Notes under the pieces: generated by a model
What the model was told of the DNA's origin: nothing
Database searches by the model: none
What the model saw: only the letters and a program-made list of their open reading frames with translations
Position numbers and translations under genes: made by a program
Shown here: in pieces, positions 1 through 10,419 of the stretch
How positions within the stretch are numbered: position 1 is the stretch's first letter
Layout of the letters: each line of letters starts with the position of its first letter
Assembly (NCBI GenBank): GCA_009801085.1
Contig: VNWV01000006.1
Location: forward strand, 1,302,001-1,366,000
DNA: 64,000 nucleotides
Direction: 5' to 3'
Source: Lasiodiplodia sp. COLG20
Taxonomy: Eukaryota > Ascomycota > Dothideomycetes > Botryosphaeriales > Botryosphaeriaceae

Positions 1-294
1 GCCGAGAACCGCGTGGAGCAGGGCTGGGACAACGCCGAAAACAACGTCGAACAAGGCTGGGACAATGCCGAGAATAACATCGAGCAAGGCTGGGACCGCG
101 CCGAGAACAACGTCGAGCAAGGTTGGGACAACACGGTCGAGGCGGTCGAGGATGCGCCCGAGAACGCGGCCGAATGGGTGGGCGAGGGCGTCGGCAAGGT
201 CGAGCGGTTTGGTGACGACGTTGAGAACTACGGTGAGAGCCTGGAGGCGAGCTACGACGAGGGCAGGGACGAGGCGAGGTATGATGACTACTAG
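1..294 (+). CDS. 3' end of a protein with 11-residue tandem repeats (partial)
   Basis: The reading frame is open from the first base and ends at a TAG at 292-294, so the N-terminus lies outside the window. The visible part carries four back-to-back 11-residue units of the type VEQGWDNAENN (33-bp DNA units at 13-144). An acidic tail follows, with a block reading ENAAEWVGEGVGKVERFGDD. No signal, membrane segment or catalytic motif is visible in this part. An 11-residue period in a charged, polar protein is formally like group 3 LEA/stress proteins, but the consensus is different, so this is only an analogy. Function unknown. Confidence 0.75.
   Translation, partial: AENRVEQGWDNAENNVEQGWDNAENNIEQGWDRAENNVEQGWDNTVEAVEDAPENAAEWVGEGVGKVERFGDDVENYGESLEASYDEGRDEARYDDY
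13..144 (+). repeat. 33-bp in-frame tandem repeat, four units
   Basis: Units start at about 13, 46, 79 and 112. Each encodes (V/I)EQGWD followed by five more residues. Units 1-3 are nearly identical in protein; unit 4 diverges at its end (NTVEA). The array may extend left of the window, because the preceding residues AENR look like the end of another unit. Confidence 0.85.
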
Positions 295-2063
295 CGCACG
301 CGTCGATTGCAAAGGATTTTTCGGCACGATATGAACAGGATTGCGATGTAGGATGTCAGCTTCTCCTCTTTCGATTTCCGAAGGCGAGATATTGAGTGAA
401 TGGATGTCAAATGAATAGACAGAATCAGGGATCTGATCTCATTTTCCTCCTATGGTGGATCGAAGTGCAAGAGAGTGAGCTGTACAGACTGTGATTGGCG
501 AGACGAAACAAGGAGCGGATGGCATTGCTTGCAATGGTCAATACCAACTGATCCAGTCAGGCCTTTTGTTCCTCCGTCTCGCATTTGAGAGAGCGAACGA
601 GACGCTTCGAATCAATTGTATGTCTAGCATGGCTGACAATCTGCTTAATATCATTCATGTTCCCCGCTCTCGGGTGGAGAGCGAGAAAGTAAATACAAAG
701 TGCGACGGTAAGAATGCAGACTGAAGAATCACGCAAGGGATGGGAGGCAAGAAAAAGCAAACATCAGCTCTCCAGCGCGGTGCAGGAACCGCTCGCTACC
801 AACGATGACCCTAGCACGATGGCTGAGCACGTGGACAATCTCAGCTTCCCTCCCTCTCCTGGAAATCATACGAGATCGCCGGCTCGATTATCTCACTCGC
901 GAAATCGGGCCTGCATGCCCGGAGCGTTCGCGGTGATTTGGGGTGCCGCGGAAGGAAGAAGGTTTAATGATTTGAGTTGTTTGTTGCCACCAGCTAAAAT
1001 CCTACGTCACCCTGTTCGAGCGGAAGCGCGTGGGGGCGGCCACGAGCGAGTGAGACACACATCTACAGGAACAGAACATTACCCCGCGCTGCAGATACGT
1101 GCTACGACCGAGGCGATTCTCCATTGGACGCACTTTGTTCTTCTAAATGACACAGCCTACGCGTGACGAACGTGCACTATATAGAGGCATCCTTCGCTTC
1201 CGTGACGATCCCAACAACTCCAGTCACGTGCAACAGGCGAGGTCATAGTTCCAATGGCTCTATTCGTTGTGAGGCTAACTTTTGCGAAGATCCTCGGCAG
1301 CTCGCACTATCGACTCTTGAACTTTTGAGCCCTAGCTAGACGTGGTATCGAAGTGTGTCTGCTAATAACAAAGGAAATAATGAATTGTCGACCCCAAATG
1401 AAGGAAAAAGGAAGCGAAGAAGAATGGTCGAAAATGATGGGGAAGTCGTTTGCGTGACCCAAATCTAGAATCCTGCGCCTATTAAACCGAATATGCAGCA
1501 AAAACGGTGGGTGGGTAAATGGCGAAAAAAAGATGCTCATGCAACAAAAGTACCCAGCCACGAAGAAGAAGGCTTTTCTGGCTTGGTCTTCGTGAGAAAA
1601 AGGACAAGGGAAAAAAAAGCAAGCGAGGGAGAGCGGCCCCCTCCCCCGCTGCGGACGCTTGCATAGAAGCGCCCAAGAGAAAGTGCGCAAATGGTTCAGT
1701 TGAATCGTGACAAGGAGCGCCGGTGATGCTGGCCTCCTGTAGCCTCGTCCACTCGCTCCAGGCGGGCAGCTGCAGCCATGGCCGTCGTGGTCGTCCGAGT
1801 TTTTGGCTTCGGGTTTCCCCTGTCGTTCGATGGCGCGCCGAAGCGAATGAATACGCGTCATCGAACATTCCACCTCTTTTCCTCAACGGCGCCGCCGTTT
1901 GTTTGTTTCCCCATCCCCACAGGCTCGGCTTCCCCGCGCCTCCTTCTCTTCCTTTTCGTAAATCCCCTCCGCGCGCGCGAGAGAGAGCTAGGTCGTGTGG
2001 TGTCTCGACCCCTCGGGCGAATGCGCCTCGCTACGGCCAGGGGTTTCGCTTAGAACGGCGGCC
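295..2063. other. Intergenic, no gene seen
   Basis: This holds the 3' flank of the repeat protein and the convergent 3' flank of the small gene at 2064-2382. Several frames stay open between about 1300 and 2060 on both strands, but they overlap each other and their translations are low-complexity Arg/Ser/Phe-rich without recognisable motifs. I see no supported gene, RNA or mobile element here. Confidence 0.5.
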
Positions 2064-2382
2064 TTATGACCGCGCCGACCTTCCAGTAAACTCGCGCACG
2101 GCGGCCGTGGGCATCTTGCTCCAGCGGCGGCTGGAAGTCGAGCCGCCCGAGGTGCTGGAGTAGGGCGACGACGGGCCGCTGCCGTAGACGTATTCGCCGT
2201 CGACATATCGAGCGTCGCTGATGAACGTGGTGCGCTTGTCGCGGCGCGTGTAGCGCTGCTCGAGGCGGTAGAGCTCGAGCTCTGCGGCGTTGGGGTTAGC
2301 CTCTTGTTGGTTGGAGGCGCTTGGCGCAGGCGCAGGCTGGAAAGGGGCACTCACTGGCCTGCAGCTTCTCGATAAGACCCAT
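2064..2382 (-). CDS. Small conserved-looking fungal protein, 88 aa, two exons
   Basis: Complement of exon 1 (2355-2382) and exon 2 (2064-2302). Exon 1 encodes MGLIEKLQA; the 52-nt intron has donor GTGAGT, branch-like CTCCAAC and acceptor AAG, and phase closes exactly. Without splicing, the ATG frame runs into a stop, so the intron is needed. Exon 2 contains ELELYRLEQRYTRRDKR and then TTFISDARYVDGEYVY, followed by a Ser/Gly-rich stretch and a C-terminus ending GRSARS. The charged helical core resembles a short protein I associate with Pezizomycotina genomes, but I know no function for it. It has no signal peptide or membrane segment. Confidence 0.75.
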
Positions 2383-3650
2383 GGTGATGGCAAGAGCGAA
2401 AGCAATACGTGGACGGGATGACGTTGAAGGTTCAAGGGTGTTTCGAGGGCGATTGTGCAATCGGAAGGGTGGTCCAACGGCCCGGGAGACGGGAGCAATT
2501 AAGGGCGAGAATAAGCAGGCACGATTGCTGCCAGGGCAATAGCGCGAGCGGAAATGGGGGGGCTGAAGATCTCCGGATAATCAGGCAAGAGGCTAGTTCC
2601 CGAGTGGACGATCAGCCGGGAATTCGGCGTGGAGGTGCGGTGTGGGTGCAAGCAGCAGCAGCGGGGACGAGCTTGGATGGAAAGAGGGACTGGTGGTGAG
2701 TGGGAGGCGGGCGCAGAAAAGAGAGAGCGGCGGTCTGGGCCGGCCAGGGAGATGCAGGGCTGGAGATAGTAGTGCGGAGAGAAGTGGGAATGGGATGAGC
2801 GGGTTGTTGCAAAACGTTCCCCCCTAATCGGATTCGGGCTGTGGCGCCGGCAACGCCGCGTCGTCGCAAGGCATGAGCCGTTTCACGAGCGCCGCTCGCT
2901 TGCCCGCACCCTCGCCGCAGCCGACCTGCCTCCACGAGTGCGCAAGATGCGCGGGGCCACGGGCTGCCTAAACACTGCCCGCTGCGCTGGCTGCGCGCTG
3001 GCTGCTGCTCGCTGATCGCGCACCCAAGGAACCGGCGCCGAGATTAGAGCCGCTGGCCACAGCAACAAACAAAACCTCATCAGTCGCCGCTGCCCGACTC
3101 GCACTACACCACACTCTAGGCTGGCCGGTTGATGCGCCCTGCAGCCACGTTTTGCCGTGTTTGTGGAATGATCTGCCCCAGGCCCCCAGACGCATGCCAG
3201 TTCAGCACGCGCGTTTTTCGGCGAGAATGTGACGGCGAGAGCTTCTCCTGCAGGCGGGGTGTGTTCCTACATACGCCTCGGGAAACGAACGGCGCAGCTC
3301 GGTGCCTTGCAGAAAGCCCCGCGCACGAAACGGGAAGGCGCCGGGCCAGTTGCATGCCCGCTTTTTCTGAAGCAGCCGCGCCTCCTCAAAGCTACTGTAC
3401 GAGCTTTTATGACGTCGTCCACGAGGCGGGGTGCACGCATGAATCGGGCCCTATCCAGAATCCTGCTCTGGTTGCCAATCATTGATGTGTTATCTGATCA
3501 ACTACCACAGCCATCAGCCTGAAATAGGAAAAGGCCGCCGCCAGCAACGCAATCAGCAGCATTCGCCCTGCTCCTGCATAAACTAGCCGTCAGCCGCCGA
3601 CTGTTCCGAAGCCTTTCTAGATGGCGCGACGAATGGGAGGCTGGGCTCAC
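2383..3650. other. Intergenic, no gene seen
   Basis: This is the upstream region of the small gene (left) and the 3' flank of the alpha-galactosidase locus (right). Short frames at 3116-3485 on both strands have no motif. Nothing else is supported, apart from the possible end of the degraded CBM1 segment described separately. Confidence 0.5.
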
Positions 3651-3734
3651 TGCTGTGGGCCCCAAGTAGCCCTGTCCTCCGCACTGACCCCACTGGCCAA
3701 CAGCTGTCCCCGCCGATATCGTGGTCGCCACTCA
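3651..3734 (-). pseudogene. CBM1 (cellulose-binding) remnant behind the alpha-galactosidase
   Basis: Reading the minus strand on past the alpha-galactosidase stop in the same frame, a second TGA (3734-3732) is followed by GTAVGQWGQCGGQGYLGPT (core at 3692-3654). This is the first half of a fungal type-1 carbohydrate-binding module (consensus WGQCGGxGYxGPT). The second half, which should carry the remaining cysteines and the YYSQC end, is not found in frame. A possible donor GTGAGC follows the PTA codons, and a possible acceptor TTTCAG lies near 3500, but the spliced tail still lacks the CBM1 ending. I read it as a decayed module. Confidence 0.6.
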
Positions 3735-4988
3735 TCAGCTGGGCGTTGCCGAAGTCGAGACCGCGCTCGAGCTCTGCGATGGAACCTTCCCTGCCACTTT
3801 GAAGATGGCCATGTCGTGCTCCGCCTCGAACGTCCAGCTCACACCATCACCACTTCCAGTCTTGCCGCTGTACAGCTCGGTCCAGCTGTATGTCCCCGCT
3901 CCAAGGTCCGGCACATCCGCAAAACTGGCGTTGAGCGTACCCACACCGTCTGCGGCGACAAGCCCGATCACGAATCCATCGCTGAGAGGCCCAGACCAGT
4001 ACGGGTACAGCTGGCCGCTCGTGGGCGCTGCTTGTCCCGATGGCGTGAACGTCGATGCGGCACGTCCTAGAGAGTCCTGATTGACGGCAATCACGTCTGC
4101 GTTCTTGATTATCGCCAGGCTGGAATCGGATATCTTGGTCAAGTCCGTCCCCAGCAGGAGCGGGGATTTGCAGATGGCCCACAGACCAAAATGCGCTCGC
4201 TCTTCGGCTTCCGTCAGTCCACCGTTGCCCACCTCCAGCATGTCGTAATCGTTGAAGCCTCCGGGTGCGGAATACGACGCGATGCCGGCATTCGAGGCTG
4301 CTATGTTGGCCACCGAGTTCCAATTGTTGGTGATGTCGCCTCCGACGCGCCAAGAGTTGCCCACGCTGGCCCCCCATTCCCACACCGAGTCGACCCCCCA
4401 CTGACACAGGGAGTATAGGATGTCCCGATCCGTGGCGAGCAAAGCATCGCGCATCGTCTCGTATCGGGGCTGCGAATCTCCCGAAGGCGTGTTGCAATTG
4501 TCGTACTTCCAGTAGTCCACGTCCCACAACGCCAGCAGCGTCGCGTCCTGCGCCTCGTAGCCCTGGGATCCTGGAAACCCGGCGCACGTTGCGGTGCCGG
4601 AGTCGCCGTACAGCCCAAACTTCAGGCCAAGACCGTGAATCTGATCCGAGACGTTTTTCATGCCGTTGGGGAACTTGTTCGGGTCGGGCACGAGGTTGCC
4701 ATCTGCGTCCCGTGCCATGGTCGACCATCCGTCATCCAGGTTGATATACGTGTAGCCAAGGTCTTGAAGGCCCAGCTGTACGAATGCATTCGCCGCCGCC
4801 AACGCCGATTCGGCGCTCGCGGAAAGACCGGCGTTGTAGTTGTTCCAACCTAGAGCCGGTTTGACACCGACGCCATTGTCCAATCGTCTCGTCAGCGGAG
4901 AAGCTCTAGTGCCCGTCAGCAGTAGGGTGACGACGAAGGAAATCATAGTGAAAGTGGTACTGGACATCAGTGGAGGTAGAGAATGCAT
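3735..4988 (-). CDS. Secreted alpha-galactosidase, GH27
   Basis: A single-exon protein of 417 aa. It should release terminal alpha-1,6-galactose from galactomannans and raffinose-type sugars outside the cell. A hydrophobic signal segment (about residues 14-30) is followed by the GH27 barrel, with PALGWNNYN near 44-52 and YINLDDGWS near 81-89. The nucleophile region YWKYDNCN puts the catalytic Asp at 163, and the acid/base region WRVGGDI puts the second Asp at about 218. I chose the ATG at 4988 because the frame upstream (to 5063) adds a basic stretch that would bury the signal peptide. The C-terminus ends in a Ser/Thr linker (SQSSSAVSTSATPS) directly at tandem TGA codons; such linkers normally join a catalytic domain to a binding module. 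Confidence 0.93.
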   Translation of the reverse strand: MHSLPPLMSSTTFTMISFVVTLLLTGTRASPLTRRLDNGVGVKPALGWNNYNAGLSASAESALAAANAFVQLGLQDLGYTYINLDDGWSTMARDADGNLVPDPNKFPNGMKNVSDQIHGLGLKFGLYGDSGTATCAGFPGSQGYEAQDATLLALWDVDYWKYDNCNTPSGDSQPRYETMRDALLATDRDILYSLCQWGVDSVWEWGASVGNSWRVGGDITNNWNSVANIAASNAGIASYSAPGGFNDYDMLEVGNGGLTEAEERAHFGLWAICKSPLLLGTDLTKISDSSLAIIKNADVIAVNQDSLGRAASTFTPSGQAAPTSGQLYPYWSGPLSDGFVIGLVAADGVGTLNASFADVPDLGAGTYSWTELYSGKTGSGDGVSWTFEAEHDMAIFKVAGKVPSQSSSAVSTSATPS

Positions 4989-5034
4989 TGAATTGGGCCT
5001 TCTCTTATGTACCGTGATCCTCGAAACGTTGTTT

Positions 5035-5045
5035 CCGGGGCGGGG
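5035..5045 (+). promoter_or_regulatory. Possible CreA-type carbon-repression sites
   Basis: Two overlapping matches to SYGGRG (CCGGGG and GCGGGG) lie about 50 bp upstream of the alpha-galactosidase ATG. CreA repression of glycoside hydrolase genes is well known in ascomycetes, but the motif is short and occurs often by chance in GC-rich DNA. Confidence 0.25.
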
Positions 5046-5185
5046 TGTCCTGCTGCCGTTCAATCATTTAGAACATATGAAACGCTGCGTCGCGTGCGGC
5101 CTGCGGTCCATCTTTCCGAACCAAACTGTCCCAGTTCCACCAATGAACACCAAGGACCTTGGGCGTTCGTAGTTTACCCATTTCT

Positions 5186-6855
5186 TCACCTGGACACATT
5201 GAGCAAGCCCACAGAAGCTTCCTTCTCGAGGCTTAGTTTCATCTCGAGGTGGGAATAGAAGTTGGGTGATCGGCAAAACTCCCCGTAGAGGGCATCGCGG
5301 GTACGATGCCGTTGCAGGGGTCCTTGTCCGCGTAGCTTAATGGACGTGCCGTATTTTGAGAGGCTGTTCAAGAAGTCAGGCTCCGAGAAGTTTGCGTAGG
5401 CGGGGTTGCCACCGGGAGATGCGACGGTCGGCGCCATGCCCGTGGCGAGATATCTGAGTATGGGAGCGAGGAACTGCGCCGTCAGTTCTGCAAAGTGCCG
5501 CCGCACCAGGGGCCCGATGGCGTCCGTTGCCGGCCTGCCACCTCTCTGCATGGTGTCCAGCTGCTGCAGGAAAGACCGGTCCGGTTTCAGCAGTTTCTTG
5601 GCCGGGTTGTTGGCTTCGATTCCGCCGGGGATGTCGAAACCCGGCGGGCAGGTCGGGTGCGAGCTGGACGGCTTGACGGGGACCGGAGCTCCGGTGCTGT
5701 GCAGGTACAAAACGTACGGAATCGTGCTGCCGCTGGTCTCGGCCGCGCTCAGGATTCTCTTGAGAAGAAAGGGGTTCGTGATGCCCACGATGAAGTGTCT
5801 CGAAGTGCCTCCGTTGAAGCCGGCAACGCAGAACTCGGACTGCATGGTCAAGTACGGCTTGATCTCTCCGGCATAGGGAATGGGTCGGATTAGATCAACG
5901 AGCGCCGATACGACCTCGCTGCAGGTCTGCGGGCTCTTCGCCATAATGACGACATTTTCACAAAGCAGCATCTTCTCGAACACCGTGTACAGGTCGGACA
6001 GGGAAGAAAAGTACGGGATGATGCGCGACCAAGAAGCCGTCGGCTGGTAGGCATATATGGGGCCGGAGACACCGTCCGAACGGCCACTTTGCGGGGAGGC
6101 AAGTCCTTGCAGCGGGAACGCAAGATGGGGTGCACTTCAGCGTTGTCAGCGGAGCGGGTTCATCGAAGGCGAGAGCGACGAGCCACGTACATTTCAAGCA
6201 CCAGCAAGGAGCCCAGAAAAGGCAGCTCGTGACGGCCGATAGAGGGCGGGGGCCAGGCGGAGATCTGGGTGCAAGCTGCCTCGAAGGTGTTGGGGTCACA
6301 CAGGATGCCAGAGCTCGTCATTTGCTGCAGAAGCTTCATGTAAAAGGCTGGGAAGTTGTGGTTGGAGATCAACACCAGGCTCTTTTGATTGTAGCTACGC
6401 TTGGTGGTGCCGTCGAATTCCTGACGGAACAGACAGCTGCCGTAGAAGGTGCTGGGGCTGCCATGGGGCGCGCACGGAGAACTCAGCAGCACGTCAGGAG
6501 AACGGTTTCTGATTGAGAATTGAAACGAGAGGTCTTCGCCCATCTCGGGTGTTTGTTGCTCGGGGAAGCTGCAGGAGTGTTAGAGGGGCACGCGTGGAAC
6601 GTTGCAGCACGTTACGAGCAAATCCACGGGCGATTGCAGTTCGGCGACTTGCCTGTTGAAGCATATTGCAGTAAGATCGGCCTGCGAGAAGGGCGTGTCG
6701 GTCGGGTAGACCATCAGGATCTCGGGGCCGACGTCGACGTTGAAGTCGCACACGACGAAGGCGGTGGCCCAATGGCGGAAGGCGTTGAGCGCAAAGGAGG
6801 GAGCATGGCTACTGCGCTTCCGGTGGTGGTGCATCATCTGCTTGAGCTTCTCCAT
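5186..6855 (-). CDS. DENND6-like DENN-domain protein (Rab GEF family)
   Basis: Complement of three exons: 6653-6855, 6191-6568 and 5186-6134; 509 aa. Recognisable DENND6 blocks in order are FNVDVGPEILMVYP with TDTPFSQADLTAICF in exon 1, FYGSCLFRQ, KRSYNQKSLVLIS, FEAACTQISAWPPP and LPFLGSLLVLE in exon 2, and LYTVFEKMLLCENVVIMAKSP in exon 3. DENN proteins activate Rab GTPases; in animals DENND6 acts on endosomal recycling, so a trafficking role is inferred from the family. Intron 1 (6569-6652) starts with GC rather than GT; intron 2 (6135-6190) has donor GTACGT. Phases close at both. It is divergent from VAC14, with 441 bp between start codons. Confidence 0.88.
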
Positions 6856-7296
6856 GGCGAATCGCCCCTATCGCCGGGGCGCTGTGAAGCCGGCTCAGGC
6901 AGAGGCGGCGGGCAGGGTGGGGAGGCAGGAGCTGCGCATGGTCCCAGCGGGGCGTGCGGAATCGTCGCTCGCAGGCAGCGGGCGGGGAGGAGGTTGTTGA
7001 TGGAGTTGCTCGGTGCCAGGGTGCGGAGCTGCGGCGCGTTGCTTTGTCTGGGCGAAACGTCACAGTGGCGGCCCATTGGCCGGTGTCGCGCAGCAGGCCC
7101 TGCTCATGCTTGCACATGCCGCGGCGCTGCATTCTGGTCACCACAGCGGACGACTGCGCTGAGCCTGCAAATGCTGCGATAGCCTCCACCAGCACCAGCA
7201 CGGCGCGAGAGACGCTCTCCTCCACCCGACCGCCGCGCCTGGTCCGCTCCCCACTCCACCAACCCGCCCAGCCACCTGCGCAATGCTGCCGTGAAG
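6856..7296. promoter_or_regulatory. Divergent promoter region between the DENND6-like gene and VAC14
   Basis: The two start codons face away from each other, so this 441-bp interval must hold both promoters. I see no clear TATA box. Open frames within it on both strands are low-complexity and are not supported as genes. Confidence 0.6.
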
Positions 7297-10200
7297 ATGG
7301 ACCCCAACATCCAAAAGGCCCTCAACGACAAGCTGTACGACAAGCGCAAGGCCGGTGCCTTGGAGTGCGTCCCCCTCTGCCACGACCGCCGCCCTGAGCC
7401 CGCCCCAGCCACTGACGCCGCCGTGCAGACTCGAAGCTCAGGTCCGCGAAGCCTTAGCGAACAAGGACCACGACAAGATCCAGCGCATTGTCTACCAGCT
7501 CTGCCACGAATATGCCTACGCCGTGCACCAGCCGCACGCCAGGAACGGCGGTCTCATCGGCCTCGCTGCCGCGTCGATAGCCCTGGGCAGTGTGCGTCGA
7601 GCTGCCCTCTCGCCCCGCCGCCTGCTGACCTGCTCCCCAGGAAGTTGCGAGATACCTCGAAGAGATCGTGCCGCCTGTGCTAGCCTGCTTCTCCGACCAA
7701 GATGCCCGCGTCCGATACTACGCCTGCGAGAGCATGTACAACATTGCCAAGGTCGCCAAAGGAGAGATTCTGCTGTACTTCAACGAAGTGTTCGACGCCC
7801 TCTGCAAGGTACGCGCCTGCCGCCACCCTGCTGTCGCGCGCTGACAGCCTGCTAGCTTGCCGCCGACTCGGAGGCCTCAGTCAAGAACGGCGCCGAGCTG
7901 CTCGACCGCCTGGTCAAGGACATTGTGTCCGAGTCGGCTGCCTCCTACGTGTCCATCCTGCACCACCCCGAAGATGCCGTCGACGACGATTCCGCCCTGG
8001 GCGGCTCTGCAGCCCCCTCCGTTGACATGCAGCCCGCCTTTTCTCTCCCCAAGTTCATACCCCTCCTTCAGGAAAGGATCAACGTCCTGAGCCCTTTCAC
8101 CCGCACCTTTCTCGTTTCCTGGATCACCTTGCTCGACTCGATACCCGATCTAGAGCTCGTGTCGTACTTGCCGTCCTTTCTCGGCGGCCTTCTCAGATTC
8201 CTCAGCGATCCGAACCAGGACGTGCACACGGCAACGCAGACCGCCCTGGAGAGGTTCCTCTCCGAAATCAAGAAGATTGCTCGCATCAAGCGCGGTCTCG
8301 CCGAGAGCAGGAAGAGCCAAGGTGAAGAGGGCAAGAAGAGCTCTAGGTCCAGTATGAAGAGCGGAAGGAGCGCCCAGAGTTCACACGACCTCGAGGCCGA
8401 CAGCGAAACCAACGTCGACGACGCTCCAGACTCGGTCAGCGACGGCACCGAATCTACTACCATGAACGACCGAGCGTCGGGAATGACGGATGGGGACTGG
8501 ATCCCCGGCCAAGACGTGCAAATCGACTATCCAAAGATTTTGGACACGCTCGTCACGTACCTCAGCGATTCTCCAGGTAAGAACGACGGTGATTATGCGA
8601 ATGGCCCCTGCTTACAACCCGCAGAGGAGGAGATCCAGCTCACCTGTCTGCGCTGGATCGACAGCTTCTTCGAGATTTGCCCCGAGGACATTCTTCTGTT
8701 CGTCCCGCGCCTGCTCTCTCACGTACTTCCAGCCATGGCGAACGACATTGAGCAGGTCCGCTTGGCTGCGAACAGAGTCAATACGTCGTTGATGGAGCAC
8801 ATCATGTCTCTTCCTGACGAGAACAAGGCCGACAGCGCGAGGGTGACGCAGCTGCAGCTTTCGTCAGGCCCGACGAAGGACATTTCAGATCGGCGGGAGT
8901 CCAATTACTCCCTCAAGGGCGGCAGGTCGTCGATGCGAGAGTCTACGGTGGACCTCAAAGCGGCCGAAGCGAAGCCAAAGCCTGAAGCGGATGCCCCGAC
9001 GCCGGTTGATGGTGACGATGCCTCGTCAGCACCGCGGCCAGGTGCTGACCTGGACTATGAAGCAGCAGTCAATGCCCTCACGCTGCAATTCCTGAATGAG
9101 CACGAGGCAACTCGCGTAGCCGCTCTGTCTTGGCTTATAATGCTTCACCGAAAGGCCCCTCGCAAGGTAAGTATCTCAAAATGGATCCGTGCCGGGGTTC
9201 GCAAGCTGACGTGCGAGAAAAGATCCTGGCAATCAACGATGCCACCTTCCCGGCGCTCCTCAAAACACTCTCAGACCCGGCCGAGTCGGTCGTGACGCGA
9301 GACCTCTTGCTGCTCTCGCAGATCTCTAAAAACAGCGATGACTCGTACTTCACCTCCTTCATGGTCAGCCTCCTGAGCCTGTTTGCCACGGACAGGCGCC
9401 TGCTCGAGACTCGCGGAAACCTCATCATCCGTCAACTTTGCGTGTCACTCAGCCCCGAGCGGATATACCGAACACTCGCCGACTGCTTGGAGAGGGACGA
9501 GGACGTCGAGTTCGCCAGCATCATGGTTCAAAACCTTAACAACAACCTGATCACGGCTCCCGAACTCGCAGACCTTCGCAAGAGGCTGCGAAACCTCGAG
9601 ACGCGTGAAGGTCAGGCATTTTTCGTCACTCTTTTCCGCTCCTGGTGTCACAACGCCGTAGCTACCTTCTCCCTGTGTCTTTTGGCACAGGCGTACGAAC
9701 AAGCCTACCATCTCCTGCAGATCTTCGGTGAGCTTGAGATGACCGTGAACATGCTCATCCAAATCGATAAGTTGGTTCAGCTGCTCGAGTCGCCCGTCTT
9801 CACGTACCTTCGGCTTCAACTTTTGGAGCCTGAGAAGTATCCTCACTTGTACAAATGTTTGTACGGGCTTCTCATGTTGCTACCGCAGTCCTCGGCCTTT
9901 GCGGCGCTGAAGAACCGCCTCAACAGCGTCAGCGCGATTGGTTACCTACACATCGCGCCCCGAACGACACCCACCACCACGACGGGCTTCGATCGTCCCA
10001 ATCGCCTCAAATCACGCGAGGGTGAAGGTGGCATCAAGTGGCAGGAACTCCTCGAAAAGTTCAAGCAAGTACAAGAGCGCGCCCGCCGTGCCCAGCGCAA
10101 TGCCATGCTCGGCATCGACGGCTCGCCCGACGTTCCAGACGCGGGCAGCTCCTCAGGCGCTCAAGGTGGCGTTGGTTTGGGTGTCGCGGCTCCGGATAGC

Positions 10201-10419
10201 AGCAAGGGACGGCTGCATCCCAGAGCCGCTCTAGGCTTGCAAACGGGCGGTCTGCCGCAGCGACCGGCGTCTGCGCAGAGCATGACGAGGCCAGCGTTGG
10301 GTGGGGACCAGGGACCCACGAAGCCCCCGGTACAAGGTCACCAGAAGAGCAAGAGCAGTTTGAGTCAGCTGGGAAGGTTCACGAGAGGTGTCGGGCAGGC
10401 ATCGAAGGGTAAAAAGTAG
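7297..10419 (+). CDS. VAC14: VAC14, scaffold of the PI(3,5)P2 synthesis complex
   Basis: Six exons: 7297-7364, 7429-7591, 7641-7808, 7856-8576, 8625-9166 and 9223-10419; 952 aa, near the family length. Vac14 is a HEAT-repeat scaffold that holds the lipid kinase Fab1 and the phosphatase Fig4 on the vacuole/endosome membrane. The N-terminus MDPNIQKALNDKLYDKRK, the block HARNGGLIGLAAASIALG and the block DARVRYYACESMYNIAKVAKG are typical. A Ser/Glu-rich insert lies at about residues 270-340, and the C-terminal third contains the conserved YEQAYHLLQIFGELEMTV. Introns are 47-64 nt and each phase closes. The tail is Gly/Pro/Gln-rich and low complexity. Confidence 0.95.

Noticed and set aside
1307..1886. 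Overlapping minus-strand frames of 134 and 188 codons
   Set aside because: They overlap in different frames, have no motif or splice support, and their Arg/Phe/Ser-rich translations look like composition effects.
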